A DNA stretch of 64,000 nt from Lepturacanthus savala (GCA_030544235.1 CM060463.1:10019690-10083689); one strand, 5' to 3'. Positions 24,160 through 40,900 are shown, counted from the first letter of the stretch. Notes: generated from the letters alone by a model not told the origin. Numbers and translations: made by a program.

Positions 24160-26185
24160 AAGTAAGGGATTAAGAGGAGGGAAGGAGGGATTTCACAGTA
24201 ACAGGGTGGAAAATACCAAGGAGAGACAGGCACATGCCTTTGTTATTTTTGTCTCCCAATGAACCCCCCCCCCCTCCTTTCCGTCTCTTGTTCCCTTTTT
24301 CCTCTCTTCAGCGTCACCTTCAGGATCAAGTAATTTTCCTGCAAAATGGAAATGCATATCCATTTTATTATTGATGAGAGAAGATATGATAAAACTTTAT
24401 TGTCCTAGAGGAAAATTTTCTTTGGGCACACATACTGCTGCTGTACAGTAGGAAATGATTCAACAGAAATCATAAAATACAAAGTAAGAGGGAAAATTAA
24501 TTTTATACATACATACATTTACCCATTCACTTTACATTAGTCCTCTATGTTAGATTTAGATCTATTAAGATTTCCTTAAATTATGATAAGACATATTGAA
24601 TCCCTTCTTTGGAGCTTTAGTGTTTGGCTACAGTATAATATATTTACATCTGTGTGTCCTGGACACCCTCTAGTGGACAATTAATGTCAGTTTTAGTTCC
24701 TCTCAACCGGACCAGCTGATTATACAATATTTACATGAATAGGCTTCAGAAAAATTCTATTTTTTGACATTATATGACTGCCTTTACAAATAAAATACTG
24801 CATTAACATTTGAGAAAGGCTTTTACAAAACACCTTGCTTCTTGTGAAGGCAGGAAAAGATGCAGGCATGAGTCACTGCAAGAATCTGTTTTTGATTGAA
24901 TTTAACATATAAAAATATGCATATAAAACATTATAGACTGCAACAAATACACATTCATTGAAAATGTCAACCATAAAACAATTGTGTTGCAAACAAACCT
25001 CTATTATGCTTAGGCTCACAAATTCACACAGTAAGCATGGAAACTTTCCCCACTAAAACTCACAGTTAGCATCTGTGCCAAGCTGCAAAGTGAAACTGCA
25101 AATGTATGTTGCAACATAGCAGTTGAGAAATGGTGGGAGTGACTGGCGATTTCAATCAATAAGAAAAAAACTCTTTGTAAATGTCAGTGGTTGCAGTGGT
25201 TTTTTATGAGCTGGTTGTGGCGAGGCCTGTGATGCACCCATCTTACCCTGCCACAAAATTTCTCTACCTTATATCAAAGGGCATGAGATAAAACAAATAA
25301 AAAAAGAGAGAAAGAGAGTGAGTGGGCAGAGGAAATATGGTGTGAGTCAAAGTGAGAAATCCTCTTCACCTCAGACTAAATTATGCGTAGGCTTTCTCAT
25401 GACTGGGGGTTCACCTGCTGAGGCCGCGCAAAATCAATAGGTAAACCGAGGCTGCTTCACTGTCCATAAAGCAAAAGACGCCTCCTCGCGTGAAAGCAAA
25501 ATAAAGGAGAAGATATAGAAAGCAGGCAGGGGTGAGGGTGAAGGAACCAGTTCACATTGTCTGCACATCATGCAAGACCTTCTTTTTTCTGCCTTAGTGC
25601 TTTAATGTTGACCTTTGACCACTTCAGTTAAACGCAATTACTGAACATTTCAAAGCATTCATTCTGTTTGCCACCTCGCCCATTCAGGATGAAATGCTGT
25701 TAGTCTACAATCCCCTGAGGTGAGGGACCAAGTTAGAGAAAGCAGGAAGTGATAAACCACAGGAAAAATTAACAATAACAAGTGAAAAGTGCGGAGGGCT
25801 ATCTGAGGTGCTATCGGCTCCTTTGCAACCAGATTGCAGATGCGATTGCAAGATGTCTGTTTTGCAAGCTTGTATTCTGCATATGTGCACGTGTGTGCGT
25901 GCGTGCGTGTGTGTGCGTGTATGATCCAGGCTTGTCTAAAGCAATGGTTTTCCGCCCCTCACTACACCAGGCAAAACGCCAAAGCCATCAGGCAGTCATA
26001 CGCCTACCATCAGCTGAGGAGTTGCACAGCAGTCTCATTTCTAATTATACACCCAACAACAGAGAGAGCTACGGAGAGAGACAGGGAGAGAGTGTGTGGA
26101 ATATGGAGAGAGGAAGAGAAGGGTGACTACAAATGAAAGAGAGGCTGAGAGTGCTACTTGGCACATGGTGAACAAGTTCAGATCT

Positions 26186-26193
26186 GAGAGAGA

Positions 26194-26250
<57 letters not shown>
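26186..26250. repeat. (GA)n microsatellite, homopurine tract
   Basis: About 32 GA units with one GGG interruption. A mirror-symmetric homopurine run such as this can form triplex (H-)DNA. Confidence 0.95.
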
Positions 26251-26253
<3 letters not shown>

Positions 26254-27400
26254 CATCAAATCTGTCTGAGAAAGGTTAAAAGGACTCACTGACTGAGAGG
26301 AGTGGGAGTGTAAAATGTAATAGTGAGTAGGAGGAGAAGAGAGACAGAGAGAGAGAGAGAGAGAGGAGAAAGAGAAGAGAAAAGGTAGAGAGTGTCTGAA
26401 AGACAGTGTGTTGAGGTTGTCTGGATGTTTTTCTGTTCATTCAGCTTTCCTTTTTCCCTTTTCACCTGCAGCCTGCGAGGACGTCACCAGCCAGACAGGT
26501 GTGTGTGTGTTTTTGTGTTTGTGTTTGTGTGTGTGTGTAGTGTCTGTCTTCATTTCGTGACCATGGCTGGAAGTGCAGTGTGAAGATGCCTGGATGCACA
26601 GAGAATCAGACGGACGGATGGAGGAACATATAAGTAAGTCTCCAGCATGAAACCTGCTTGTTTAAAATGAATGTAGCAGAGAAATTATGTTTTCCTCCAC
26701 CAAAAGAACCTGTTGTGATGTGTATTAGTTAAACCCGGAATGCATGTTTGAGGAACTCTTTGCGACCTATTCAGAGTTTAAATTTATATAGATAGAAACA
26801 ACAAGCTGACTCAGAGCAACGTTATTACAACTGATATGCAAATAACCTTGGTACAGATTATCATTATCAGGACAGCACCAAACACACTAAACACAGTTGT
26901 GTAGCCTATACAATTCATTTGAATAGATTAGTGATGGTGGACCGATCGCCTCATAAGGTGATTGCGCTTAAAGAAGCTTCCCGTGCAGGCCTGTTTGGGT
27001 CATGATATGATCATACCTGTGTGCCAGTCACTGTGAGTAAGTTGCCCACACCTCGGAGTCATTTGAATGAATTTACATTTACATTGGAGGCATTTAGCTG
27101 ACAAATACTTATCTATTTGTGCTGCACAGTATAATGCCGAGTGCTCAATGTGAGGATGTTGTCTGAGCCCACACATGCATACACGCACCTCCGGCTAATC
27201 CTTTAGCGCTTCTTTCCTCTCCTGCCTAATTAATGTAACGTTTCCACTGTCCAGTATTTTATCATCACCTTTGTGCAAATAAATAAACTAAACTAAACTA
27301 ACAGAAAAGCAGCTCATATCACAGCTGTGGCTCAGGAGATATGGAGTAGGTCCTCCAGTCTGCATGTTGAAGTGTCCTTGGGTAAATACTGAACCTGAAG

Positions 27401-27422
27401 GTGTGTGTGCGCGTGTGTGTGT

Positions 27423-27462
<40 letters not shown>

Positions 27463-27483
27463 CTGTGTGTTTGTGTGTGTGTG
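27401..27483. repeat. Imperfect (GT)n array
   Basis: GT repeat broken by GC, TCT and TTT interruptions. Confidence 0.93.
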
Positions 27484-28039
27484 CATTAAAAACATCTGTG
27501 CTCTGATGAGCATGTTGGCATCTTGCACAGCAGCCGCTGCAATCAGTGTGTGTGTCTGTAAAAATGGGTGAATGCTGGCTGCTGTGTTTTTAAAGTGTTT
27601 TGAGTGGACGGTAGTCTAGAAAAGCACTATATAAATGCAGCACATTTACCATCGCAGACATGCCTGTCAGAAAGAGTGAAAGAGGCCCATTCAGTGGTTG
27701 CTTTGATGAAGACTTAATACCAGGCATTGACATGAGCTTTGCATTGACTGGCTGTAAAAGTCCTGCACTGTTCTTCACCTCCCTGCATTGCTTCATCTAA
27801 ATTACGTGTTGGTGTGTATGTATGTGTGTGTGTGGTGTGCGTGTGTGTGTGTTTGTCGCCACAAAGCGCTTATATTTAGCCCCCCTCTGTGAACTCACTC
27901 AGTACTGTGCATGCACACAAGGAAGATGAAGTAGTTTCAATAGCTTGAGGTGCTGGAGATCACTTCAGTCCCATGATAAAGATGCAGCCAGGGGCTTTGT
28001 GTTAAACACCCTGCACCTGTTTGGTCAAATAACACTGAA

Positions 28040-28040
<1 letters not shown>

Positions 28041-28110
<70 letters not shown>
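28041..28110. repeat. Compound (TC)n(AC)n microsatellite
   Basis: A short TC run joins about 28 AC units. Confidence 0.95.
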
Positions 28111-28112
<2 letters not shown>

Positions 28113-29033
28113 TGCTTTGTTTCTAGAGGGTAATGTCACTATGGAAACTTGATTGAAACATTACATTAACCTTAAAGGTGGTGAGTTTAGCAACGCAATC
28201 TAACCTATAACATTACACCCACCCCATCCTTTTACTTTGCCTTGTCCTCATTATGTTCATTCTGTCAGTAACCACACTGCGCAGTACATTGTTACCATAG
28301 TAACCTTCTGGGTTTTTTTCAACAAAGGAGTTGGTACATGTCCATCAAATTAAGCCCCACTGATACCCCAGCAATTGTTGATTTTAAATCTATAATTTAG
28401 AGCTAAGTTATTGTTGAGATGTTGAGGGGAAATTTACAGCTAATGATCCCACCAGATGGTAGATTCAGATAGAACGGTTCTGTCAAGATTTTTTTTCTGT
28501 TTAATTTAAAGAAAAGGTGATGCAAAATCAGAAGCAGCAGAACCAGACATATAGAAGTCTGGTATCTTCACTACTTTTGAACGACACGTCTTCAGCCCCC
28601 AAACTAGCATTTATTAATATATCACACTTCTCTAGAGCCAAAAGGCAAAAAGCTTCATAAAGTCACATATGCCAGTACTCCCCAAGGCCTCTCAACAGAC
28701 TTTCATGTGTAGATCAGTGGAGTTCCCCTTTAACAGATTTTAAGAGATAGAGAGTTTTTGTTTTTAATTTTTTTTATCTTATATAAATGTATTTTTTCTC
28801 TTTTTTCAATTTAAATAAAAAAAAAACGTCAACTGCTTTTAAATTGTATCTTGATTGTTTTGTTGTAAAGTGTTTTGAATCGCCTTGTTGAAATGTGCTA
28901 TACAAATAAACTTGCGCTGCCTTGCCCCACTTAATCTGAATAGGAAACTGCATTTTTTGTGAGAACATAAATGCGCCAATTTGTGTTTCTTCTACTTTTC
29001 AGATCGTGACAACCTTGGACCTATCTATCTGCA

Positions 29034-29124
29034 ATGCTTGGCAAGAGATTAACAGAATATGTGTCACATGAGCGTTCTACCCCCTCAACTTGTGCAGGAG
29101 GACATGCTTCACCTGTGTGAGTGA
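29034..29124 (+). other. Two overlapping upstream ORFs in the atxn1-family leader
   Basis: ATG at 29034 opens a 28-codon uORF ending at 29120. ATG at 29068, in another frame, opens an 18-codon uORF ending at 29124. Both stop 16-20 nt before the main ATG at 29141, so ribosomes must reinitiate or leak past. The leader exon is assumed to begin at 29003 after a TTTTCAG acceptor. Confidence 0.5.
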
Positions 29125-29140
29125 CAGTGAGTGTGAGCCA

Positions 29141-31545
<2,405 letters not shown>

Positions 31546-34500
31546 TGAAGCAGGGAGAAAGTCTCTTTTAAGTTCTATACTCAGCCAATATTTGCTGTCT
31601 CTACCTCCTAAATGCTTGTTTTCTGTGCTTGATTGTTTGTAAAAAAATGTATCTAAGGAAAAATAGCTCAAGAAGAAAGATCTCAGGATCCCCTAGAGGT
31701 AAACTTATATTAGCACATAATTTATTAAGGTAAGTCAGGGATCACATGCTGATTATGTGAGTTAAACAAGACATTTTACACAAGCTTGAACAAAATTAAG
31801 TCTGAGGTTTAAATCTTTGTTGATTGTAGAAAACTTTGAGATGGTCCAGTGCCAATTAACTCGAGAAAGCCTCAAAGAAAATTGATTGAGTTTAAAGTGA
31901 GTTTTCATATAATTAGAAGCAGTTCTGACCAAATCAGCCCACGTTCTTTGAAGAGCACAAGAAACTTCTCCCTCAGGTCTTTCAATACTGATGATATCAT
32001 TTGAAGAGTAGCTCTCTTCTGCTTGATATTATGAGAGTGTTCTTCTTGAACACAGTGAACCTTCACATTGACATTCAACTCTCTTTCTAATTGTATCAGC
32101 AAGATTAAATGCTCGAAATCTTCTTCTATTTTCTATTTAAATTATCTGTTTGATCAGTGCTGTAATATGTTGCTGCTTTCACCTTCTTCGTTCATTTTTG
32201 GGCTTCTCGGGAGCTGATGTGTCACCTCCTGATGGTGCAGCTCTACGGTAAACTTATTGGCAACAAGATCTGCACTCATTGTCTATAGGAAACGGCTAAT
32301 TCGCTGAACAAAGCATGCTGGAATGTCTGACAATGCAGACAAAGTTGGTGGTGCAACGAGCGGGTAGGAAGGCAGGAAAGAATCACTTCAAACAGACACA
32401 CAATGATCAGCACTGCAGGGCAGATGCAACTTAATACAAAATGATCACTGGTGTGGAACAACTTAAACTCACTGCACAAGTTATCGTTGTCTTACAAGAC
32501 AGCATTTATTCTGAGCCCATTAAGTGAAGTGTACACTTATATCGAAGCTACAAAAATGCTTAGCATTCAAGGTGTTTTACAGAGACACAAAGGCAAGGTT
32601 TCCCCTTAATCTCCCACCCAGACAGCCTGACTTCACCATATACACTGCTGCCTTGCAAGGACACATATTAGTTTTATGGCTATGGTGTATTGAAGTATAG
32701 CAGAAAACACGGTTATAAATGTCATGAGCAACCCTGAGATACTAAAGGCCCTTTCACACATTGTTCCCTGGGAAAACATTCGATGCACCGCTAGCGATTT
32801 TTGATATTCACACATGCATCTCCATTCCAGAACATTCCTATTTTCTTGTGCCTGTTCACACATGACATGGCACTACTGATAATAGTTGGGGAGTGCAGTA
32901 AAGCATCAATTAAAACAGCAGTGATTGGCAGACAGAGGGAGTCCTGTCAAATGTTATGCGACTCTTAAAGTAATGTTCCGGCTTACATTCAAACGTTCCT
33001 GTTGCCTGCAATTTTCCTGTTACCAGTTCTTGAGCTGGGGAATTGCCATAACAGATTTCCCAGATAAATAACACTGACTTGCATTTAAAACATTGACTCT
33101 TCCAGTAAAATAGCTGGAACATTTATAGGAAGGTTTGCATGTGTGATTGGGGCGTCTTTCCTTCATAGTAAGTAAATTTCCACTACAATCGGTTACAGTG
33201 GGACTGCAGCGTGCATACACGCTTTTAACCTTTAGATTAGATCACTTTTATACTGTGGGTTATGGTTTCCCATCACTTATCAGTTCACTGTGTACTGTGC
33301 TAGCTGTATTCCCCACATCAACATACAAATAAAGTTTTAAAAAGTTTTCTGTTCACTCCCGTATTCAATCCATATTCCTCACATTACCCTACAAAGCTGT
33401 TCATAGAGCTGCATTACGTGATCTTATTCAGATTTACAAACCCTGCTGCGCCATTCGTTCTAATAAAAACCCATCATCCCAGCTACATCCTGAAGACTAT
33501 GTGTGACACAACCTTCTGCTGCAATGTTCTGCTTGAAGAGCTCAGGGTTGCAGCCAGTCTTTTTAGCTTTAAAAACATTCTTAAAACACACCTTTTTAAA
33601 CATTTAAGAGTACCTAAATGTTGTTGCTGGCGCTGTCGGTTCCTACGATTTCGTATGCTTTTATGCCAAATGTTTTTTTGTATTTCTGTCAGTTTGAACT
33701 TTGAGTCTAGAAAAGTGCATTCAACAATTAGAGCACACAGGTGTCTGTACAAACAAATTGGGTCTTTACCTTGTGAAAGAGTTTGCTTTCTGTTAAATAA
33801 AAAATGTTGTGTAGTTTCCTGAAAGTGTTTTTGTTGTTGTTGCTTTAAGAAATACATAAAGTTGAACATCTTGGTATTGTACATATTCAAATTTGCATTT
33901 TTCTCTGTTGAGGAGGATCATGTGACAAAATCGAAAGCTCCAGAACAGCCATTAAAGGAATCTCATGGTGACACAGTCAAGACTGAACTTTCAGTCTCAA
34001 AATGTATTAAAATGACTGGCAGAACATTACTGAGGTCAAAAGAGGTGAAATCATCACACCTACATCTTCTTTGATAGCTTCAATTTATTCACTACTTTAA
34101 TCTGACAAAATAAATTTACAGCCTCTTTACCCTCTTGAAGCTCTGGACTTATGCCAGAAAGCGACTGCAGTGGGGGTGATGGTGCAAAACCTTATGATCA
34201 TCTCATAAAGATGAATCACTGACATCTTGCAGAATGTGCGCCTTTCACAAACCCCCGTGATATATGTCTGCACCAGGAGCAACTGGGTCCTTCAAGTCCC
34301 ACACACGGTTATTAACAGTCTCAGCTGTCATTCTGCACCAGGGGCCTTTATATCAGCAGCACAATGACTTGCTGCCAGATGTGTTAACACCTGAGCCAGT
34401 CCAATAGGCCTGAGGACCACCAGTTCAACACCAGCTGTTGGAGAACACTGATTTTTTTCCCCCTCATTAGGACAAAAGTTCATCCAGCTCTTTCAAAAGA

Positions 34501-34927
34501 GAAGATGCAGTGATTTTAACAGGAAGATGGAGACGTAAAAGTGTTTCCACCCAGGCAATATCTTACGTTTTCGTGCCTCATGTTGGCAAAAGAATAAAAA
34601 TGCAGCATTATGTGATCTCTGCCAACAGGGATAAATATTACTAAATTGTTTCTGAAGTAACTTCACACTGCTCTGGGTTATTTTAGTGAACCCTTCCAAG
34701 TCGCACAGAAAAAAAGACATAAGAAAATCCTTTGTTCGACTTTTCTCTCGTGGTGTTGGTTAATACAGCACGGACTGTTCAGCTTCTGGTCCTAAATAGA
34801 AGCCCCGGATTAAAGCTCATTCTGTCTTGAGGCAGTCAATCATTTCTTGTCTCTGGTCTCTCCACTTCGTCCATTCTGATCCCACTGGACTTGCAGAACT
34901 CGCAGGAAGGGGGGGAGGAGGGAGCGT
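31546..34927. other. 3' region of atxn1-family gene and intergenic space to bmp7
   Basis: No conserved coding sequence. AATAAA at 33328-33333 is one candidate end for a long atxn1-type 3'UTR. On the other strand a candidate bmp7 poly(A) signal (TTTATT on plus) is at 34084-34089, about 840 bp past the bmp7 stop. A possible degenerate hAT-like element is noted at about 32745-33145. Confidence 0.5.
32745..33145. mobile_element. Possible degenerate hAT-like MITE
   Basis: Left CCCTTTCACACATTGTTCC and right GCATGTGTGATTGGGG give loose inverted ends; the interior is GC-poor, non-coding and has repeat-like CCTGTT/TTCC motifs. Weak call based on terminal similarity only. Confidence 0.25.
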
Positions 34928-37900
34928 TCAGTGACAGCCGCAGGCTCTGACCACCATATTGCGGTACTTCTTGAGGATGACATTGGAGCTGTCGTCAAAG
35001 TAGAGCACTGAGATGCCATGGAGCTGCGTGGGGGCACAGCAGGGCTTGGGCACCGTCTTTGGGTTGATAAAGTGCACCTGTGGTTAAATAGAAAGAAAAC
35101 TGTTACAGAGAGCAAAAGCCTGCAGCGATTACATGTGGCTGTCATCAAGGGCTGCCCGGGACTCACCAGAGTTTGCACAATAGCGTGATTGGTGGCGTTC
35201 ATGTAGGAGTTGAGAGGGAAGGCACACTCCCCCTCACAGTAATATGCTGCATAGCCCTCTGGTGCTATGATCCAGTCCTGATTATGATAAAAAAAAAAAA
35301 AAACGACGACAGTTTCAGTTAAATGTCATTTTTCTTTTTACACCAGATGAAGTGAAATGAATAAGAATGAAAGTTCTGTATCATACCTGCCATCCCAAAT
35401 CTCTGAAACTGACATACAGCTCATGTTTTTTACATCCCTCTATAGAGATGCCCAGATTATCTGTAATAGAAAACAAATATAAAGTTAGTGATTGATGATT
35501 GATGTTAGTGATTGATACCAGTGAGCCAAAGTCAATATTAACTATGCTGAAATGTGCAGACACCTGTCGCAGTCTCCACTGCCTTCAGGGCATCTTGTAC
35601 AGTCTTCTGGGGTTTGGAGCGGTTAGACTGGCGCCCCTTGTGACCGTGGGCAGAGCGGATGCCGCGGAAGCGCACCTCGTTGGCTTTGAAGAAGGCGACC
35701 ATGAATGGCTGCTTGCTTTGGGGTCCGCTGCCCGTCAACAGCCCCGCCAGCTGGGGGTTCCTCCTACGGCCTATAGAGGGAGACAGGGATCAGGAGGATC
35801 GGGGTGGGGGGACAAGACTTTATGAGTCTCAACCAAAGCCAATACCACAAAAACGGGTTCCAATAAAATGTTCATCCTCATATGACCAATGACCACACAA
35901 CCACAATCATGACATGAACTCTGTCAGCAGAGATTTACTCAATATGTGATGATGTTCCTCACAACATTAACAATCTAAAATAGTATGTGACACACGCACA
36001 TGTATATATGTATATACTTCTACTACTATATATAACTCTTCTAGTCATATAGAATATTACATATTTTCAATATTATTTTAGTATTGTATTGTATTGTATG
36101 TGTGTGTGTCAATGAGTATGAATGTGTTTGTATGCATATATATGTGTGTGTATGTATGAATAGATCTATCCTTGCATATTTTATTTATCATACATGTTTT
36201 ATATATATTATATATCATACCCTTTCTATTCAATATCTTACCTATACGTATATATATTATATTTGTATGATACTCCTAATAAATTTATATAATTCATAAT
36301 ATTGTATATAGAATAGGTAATGTATAGGCATTTATTTTTCTTATTTGTTATTTATTTTGTTTTCTCTATGTTGGTGTTGGTATTTAGTTTTTTTTTATTT
36401 TGTTTTTTTACATATTCTCTTGTTTGTGTGTGTTTGTGTGGCTATAGTCTTATAACAGTGCTGTATGTGACGTGTTTCCCTGAGGGAGCCTCCCAATGGG
36501 ATCAAGTCCTATCTATTCTAATCTAATATAATTAAATTAAAGCACTTCTCTACACGAAGGCTTTAGTCGTGGTTTTTGCCTGTTGTTGCTGGTTAAAGTG
36601 TGTCGGATACTGACCGGGGCTGTCCTCCAGGACCAGGTGCAGGCCCAGGTTCTGCTCGGGGTTGACCACCCAGAGGTTACTGGTGGCAGTGAGGTCAAAG
36701 ACCAGCCAGCCCTCCTCTGCAGCCCACACCTCGCGCTGGTCCAGCAGCAGCAGCTCCACTTCACTGGAGGGGGAGAGAATAATATGTTATTATATAATTA
36801 AACCAAGACAGATCTACATTTCAGCCAAAATGTCCCTCCTCTACCAAAACATAGGTTTTCAGCAGAGTACTCCTTTAAGATGGATTGAGATGGCTGTTTT
36901 TTTTGTTTTGTTTTGTTTTTTTTTGCACTGACTGAAATCACAGATTCTTGGAAGGCAACATCAAAGAAGATGAAGAAAGAAGACTTTCAAGGGTCTCTGC
37001 CTGCAATTGGCACACAACAACAACAGAAACACAAAAGTGATGAAATGTCCACTGTGGTGTGGTGGGGTACATATTTCTTGTAGAAACTTCTAATCTAATT
37101 TCTAATGGAAATGAATGGAAACCAGTGGGAGCCTTGTAGGTGGGAAAACAACATGAAAGTGAATGGCATGTTTATGAAAATGGTTGGCTGCCATGACATT
37201 TATATTGAAAAAATGTTTTTAGGCTTGGAAAATTGCTAAACTACATGTGTGGCCTTGTAATACATCAATTTTTTGTCTCTACATCCAAACTGGGTGAACA
37301 GTGTAGGGTTTTTATACATATTCTTCCAATTTAGGACAACACAGCAGAAATCTAATAGAAAAATGACGTTTTATGACCATGGAATGTTTGAATATGAATG
37401 TGTTTCATTTGTTGAAAACCATACTGAAGGTAACAAGCAATGAAAACAAGCAAGGAACTATTATGGCCGACTTGAGTCATCCCAAAGTTATTTCTGACTG
37501 AACAGTAAGTACAACGTATCAACCCAGGCTGATGAGAAATTAATTATTGAACTATTAATCAAATAATAAATACATTTAAAATTTATTGAAAATGTTTTTG
37601 TCCCACAGTGGGTAAATTGCATTAGCAACAGCAGTAGAGACAGTACAAGTGGCATGCAAGAAAAAAAATTGCACACAGACTATATATGAAAAATAAATAC
37701 AATATAACACAATATAAAGGATAAAATATATAGGATAGATGCACCATATATAAGATAGATACGCTACACTGAGTAGGGTAGATTAATGAACATAAATGCA
37801 CATGATAAATGATTGTAGAGAAGTGAATTACACCTAATTGTTCACAACTAGAAGTCACACACCCAAAAAACAAATTGTTCATATTCTATTGTATTTTCCT

Positions 37901-40900
37901 TCCTACACTTTTTTTTTAGCACAGAACCTCATTCAGCAAACAGACAGATGTACTGCAAATGAAGGAAAGGAGCCCTTTCTTAACATCACTCTAGACTTAC
38001 ATGTGTTTTCTTAAGATAAAACAGACATATATATATTTACAGGTTGAGTTTCAGACCCTCAGGGCAGACGTCTGTCTTTTGTCCTGCCGCCCACTCGTCT
38101 CTGAGCTTTATTTGTGTCTGCGAATGACAATGGTGTTGCCCTTAACACCGTCGTCAGCCCTGCTGTCACCGATGAAGGACTTGAGAAGATCTCCTGACTG
38201 CGTGTGGACCCCCCCGCCCCCCCTGCAGGCTGAGGCAAGCAGGTAGACTGCTGCAGAGAGACTTCTGTCTAGGTGGAGGAACTTTGATTTGTCATGAGAC
38301 TGTGATTACCCATTCAGTGAGAAATCTGCCATGCTCTTACTCGATTTCAAATGTAGGAAAACATTATTGTGAGAGTAACAAGAAAGAGGCTGGCAGACTG
38401 ACAGACTAAACAGAGCCACACACCATCAGACAGACAGAAACAAGAAGGCCTAACCACCTGTGTGTGAGAGAAAAGGAGCGAAGTGACGTCTTGAGGGTTG
38501 AGGGTGTTATTGTGGTTGGAGCTGCGAGTTATAAGTGCCGGTCTCCCGGGGACTGTCCTGCTCTGACTGCGTGAGAGTAAACTTACTCTGGAGAGAGAAC
38601 GTCTCTGTTTCAGTAATTGACACTAATGTCTGCGTAAACAGCTTCAGCGCTGACACTAACATCAGCAGAAATAACCAGCGGGGAAATAAGGAGCAACACA
38701 GCCCAAGCAGACAGGATCTGTGTGGACGTACAACAGCCTAACAACCAATTTTCAGAGAAAAACACACGGTAGCATGAGGTGTTTGTTTAAACTCGACCAC
38801 ACTACTCGTACTGTGTCAATAAGTTAAGAGGATAATCATATGTAGCAAAGAAACATGCCGTCAGAATGAAGTCTTGGTACAGTGGATTGTTTAAAAACAA
38901 CTCTAAAAGGGGAATTCACTTAAACTGCAAAAAAAAGGAATTCCATTTCATTATTCTTGAGATTTCTGGTACCACCCCATTAAGATGGAGATGGATTTAC
39001 TGGTGGCACTCACATTAGGAAACAATTTTAGAATCTACATCCATGTTAGCAGCTCTGCTAAGCATTATTATTATTACCAATGGAATAATGAAAAGTATAG
39101 TTTCATTTATTCAATTAATAAAAACTAGGCTTTACAAAACAATTAGAAATAACTGAAACTGTTTTTACAAATATAACTAAAACTAAATCAAAAATTTAAA
39201 AAAATATATTTTTCTCTCCATTATTTTTCTTTTGCAGATTGAGAACTAAATGTTATATACTATAACATTTTCACACCTGATGCTACAAAAAAAATAAAAC
39301 AAACATTAATCTAATAAAAAACTATTAAACTAAAACTAAGAATTTCCAAAATAATAACTAAAGCAAACATCTTTATTATTTTGAATTAATTTAAAAATTA
39401 ATTCAAACTAAACTAAATTTGAGAACAAAAAGTCAAAATAAAATAAAATAGAAAAATAAAATTGAAGAAAAAAAATCCCACACCTTTACGACCTTTCTGT
39501 GAAGCTGCAGGCCGACTTTAGGTGAAGCTTGTGCTAAATGCTTATGTCAGTAATGGTAACAATGACAATGCTAACATGCAGGACTGTTTCCCATCATGCA
39601 CCATAACGGCCCATGAAGTTTCCTAAGGGAAACTTAACAAAGGAAGACTCACCAAATATAAGTAGAGGCAGAGTAGCTCTAGTCTGTGCCTAGCCCGCTG
39701 TACATAATGCTAAGGAGTGTTATTCACACAATAAAATTCAGCTTATGTCGTTAAAGTCAAGTTTCTGGATATTCATTTGCCCACAGGAATATCATGTAGA
39801 TTCATATTAGTAACTATCTATCTATATAGATATGCATGCAGATGTACTAGTGCAGCCTCGAGCCAGATGTTCATTTCCTGAGTTTTGAGATCATTCATAT
39901 TTTATACTTTATCCTGAATATCTATCGGGCTTTGCTGTAACTGACAAACTCCTGATTGGCTAAGAAATATGAGGCATTTTTTTTTGTTTTCATCAAAAAA
40001 TCCTATAAAAATAAGTAAAAGTGTAGAAAGGGAGCAAACGTGTCAAAGCTCAGCCTCACGACTGCTGCAGTGATGAAGAATACAGTGATGCAGACCAAAG
40101 CTGCAGCCTGAGGAGCATTAATATAGATGGACTATGTGAGGAATATGACAAGCTATTCTCAGCCCTTCAGAAATGGACGGCCGCCACAGTGAGGAGCGGC
40201 ATCTGAAACTGTTTCCAAAGCAGATGTCCCACACCATCTGAGGAGGGTCAGTGCCTCCATCTTCCCCATCACATGAAGCAAAGCACATGCAGAATGTGTC
40301 TTTTCAATGATGACCTTAGCATGGAGAAATCCTCTGGATGTGCACAAGTGACAGAGCTGCAAATTTGTGTCAGTTTAACGTTTGAGTGCATAGATATGTA
40401 CTGTAAATTCCTTGCAGGAAAGAGCAAAAGTATTGCACATAGACATTCATATAACATGTGTTATAGGTTTGGAGTAATGTAATGTAATGCCGGGGTTGAT
40501 GGAAGCGTCATTATTTTTTATTATTTTATTTTTCATAAACCCCTGAAGTAGCCCGTTGGACAAATTTCAGATTTGACCCGGGTCAAAGGGACCTTCCCGA
40601 AGTGATCGTGCATGTCTGTAACCAGAATGATGAGAAGTGTCAAGACCGTCACTAAAAAACAAAATGTCAACCGCATGTTTGTGTCAGTCAGGGGATCAAC
40701 AAAGTCAGTAGGATTCATCCCCTTTAGACCAGAATGTGAGCTTCACAAAAGCAGTTGACAGTATAGTCAGTGTATTATTATGAGTAATTCATACACTGTT
40801 TCTGGAAAGTCACATGATTGATGAGGTGTACCACATAGCTCTGAGCACAGCCCGATTAAATTCTTTTCTGTTTCTCTACTGGGGATGGTAGCAGATGTGA

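Larger units (their letters stand above)
23836..29002. other. Divergent region dbndd2 / atxn1-family, with atxn1 5' leader
   Basis: No conserved coding sequence. It carries (GA)n at 24122-24159, 26186-26250 and 26345-26366, TG-rich arrays at 25888-25921 and 27401-27483, and (CT)n(CA)n at 28041-28110. A good donor (GTAAGT at 26634-26639) could end a 5'UTR exon of the ataxin-1 relative, joining the acceptor at 29001-29002; this is inference. A LINE-tail-like fragment sits at about 24385-24440. Confidence 0.5.

Noticed and set aside
33418..33890. Overlapping ~135-codon ORFs on both strands
   Set aside because: Low complexity, no family resemblance, probably within the atxn1-family 3'UTR.
34840..35202. 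Longer minus-strand frame after NATNHAIVQTLV
   Set aside because: It reads through the bmp7 exon 6 donor into the intron. The true last exon (34928-35077) is in another frame and ends in ACGCH.
39370..39415. AT-rich short palindrome in bmp7 intron 2
   Set aside because: An 11-bp stem made only of A/T-rich bases in AT-rich DNA is expected by chance.
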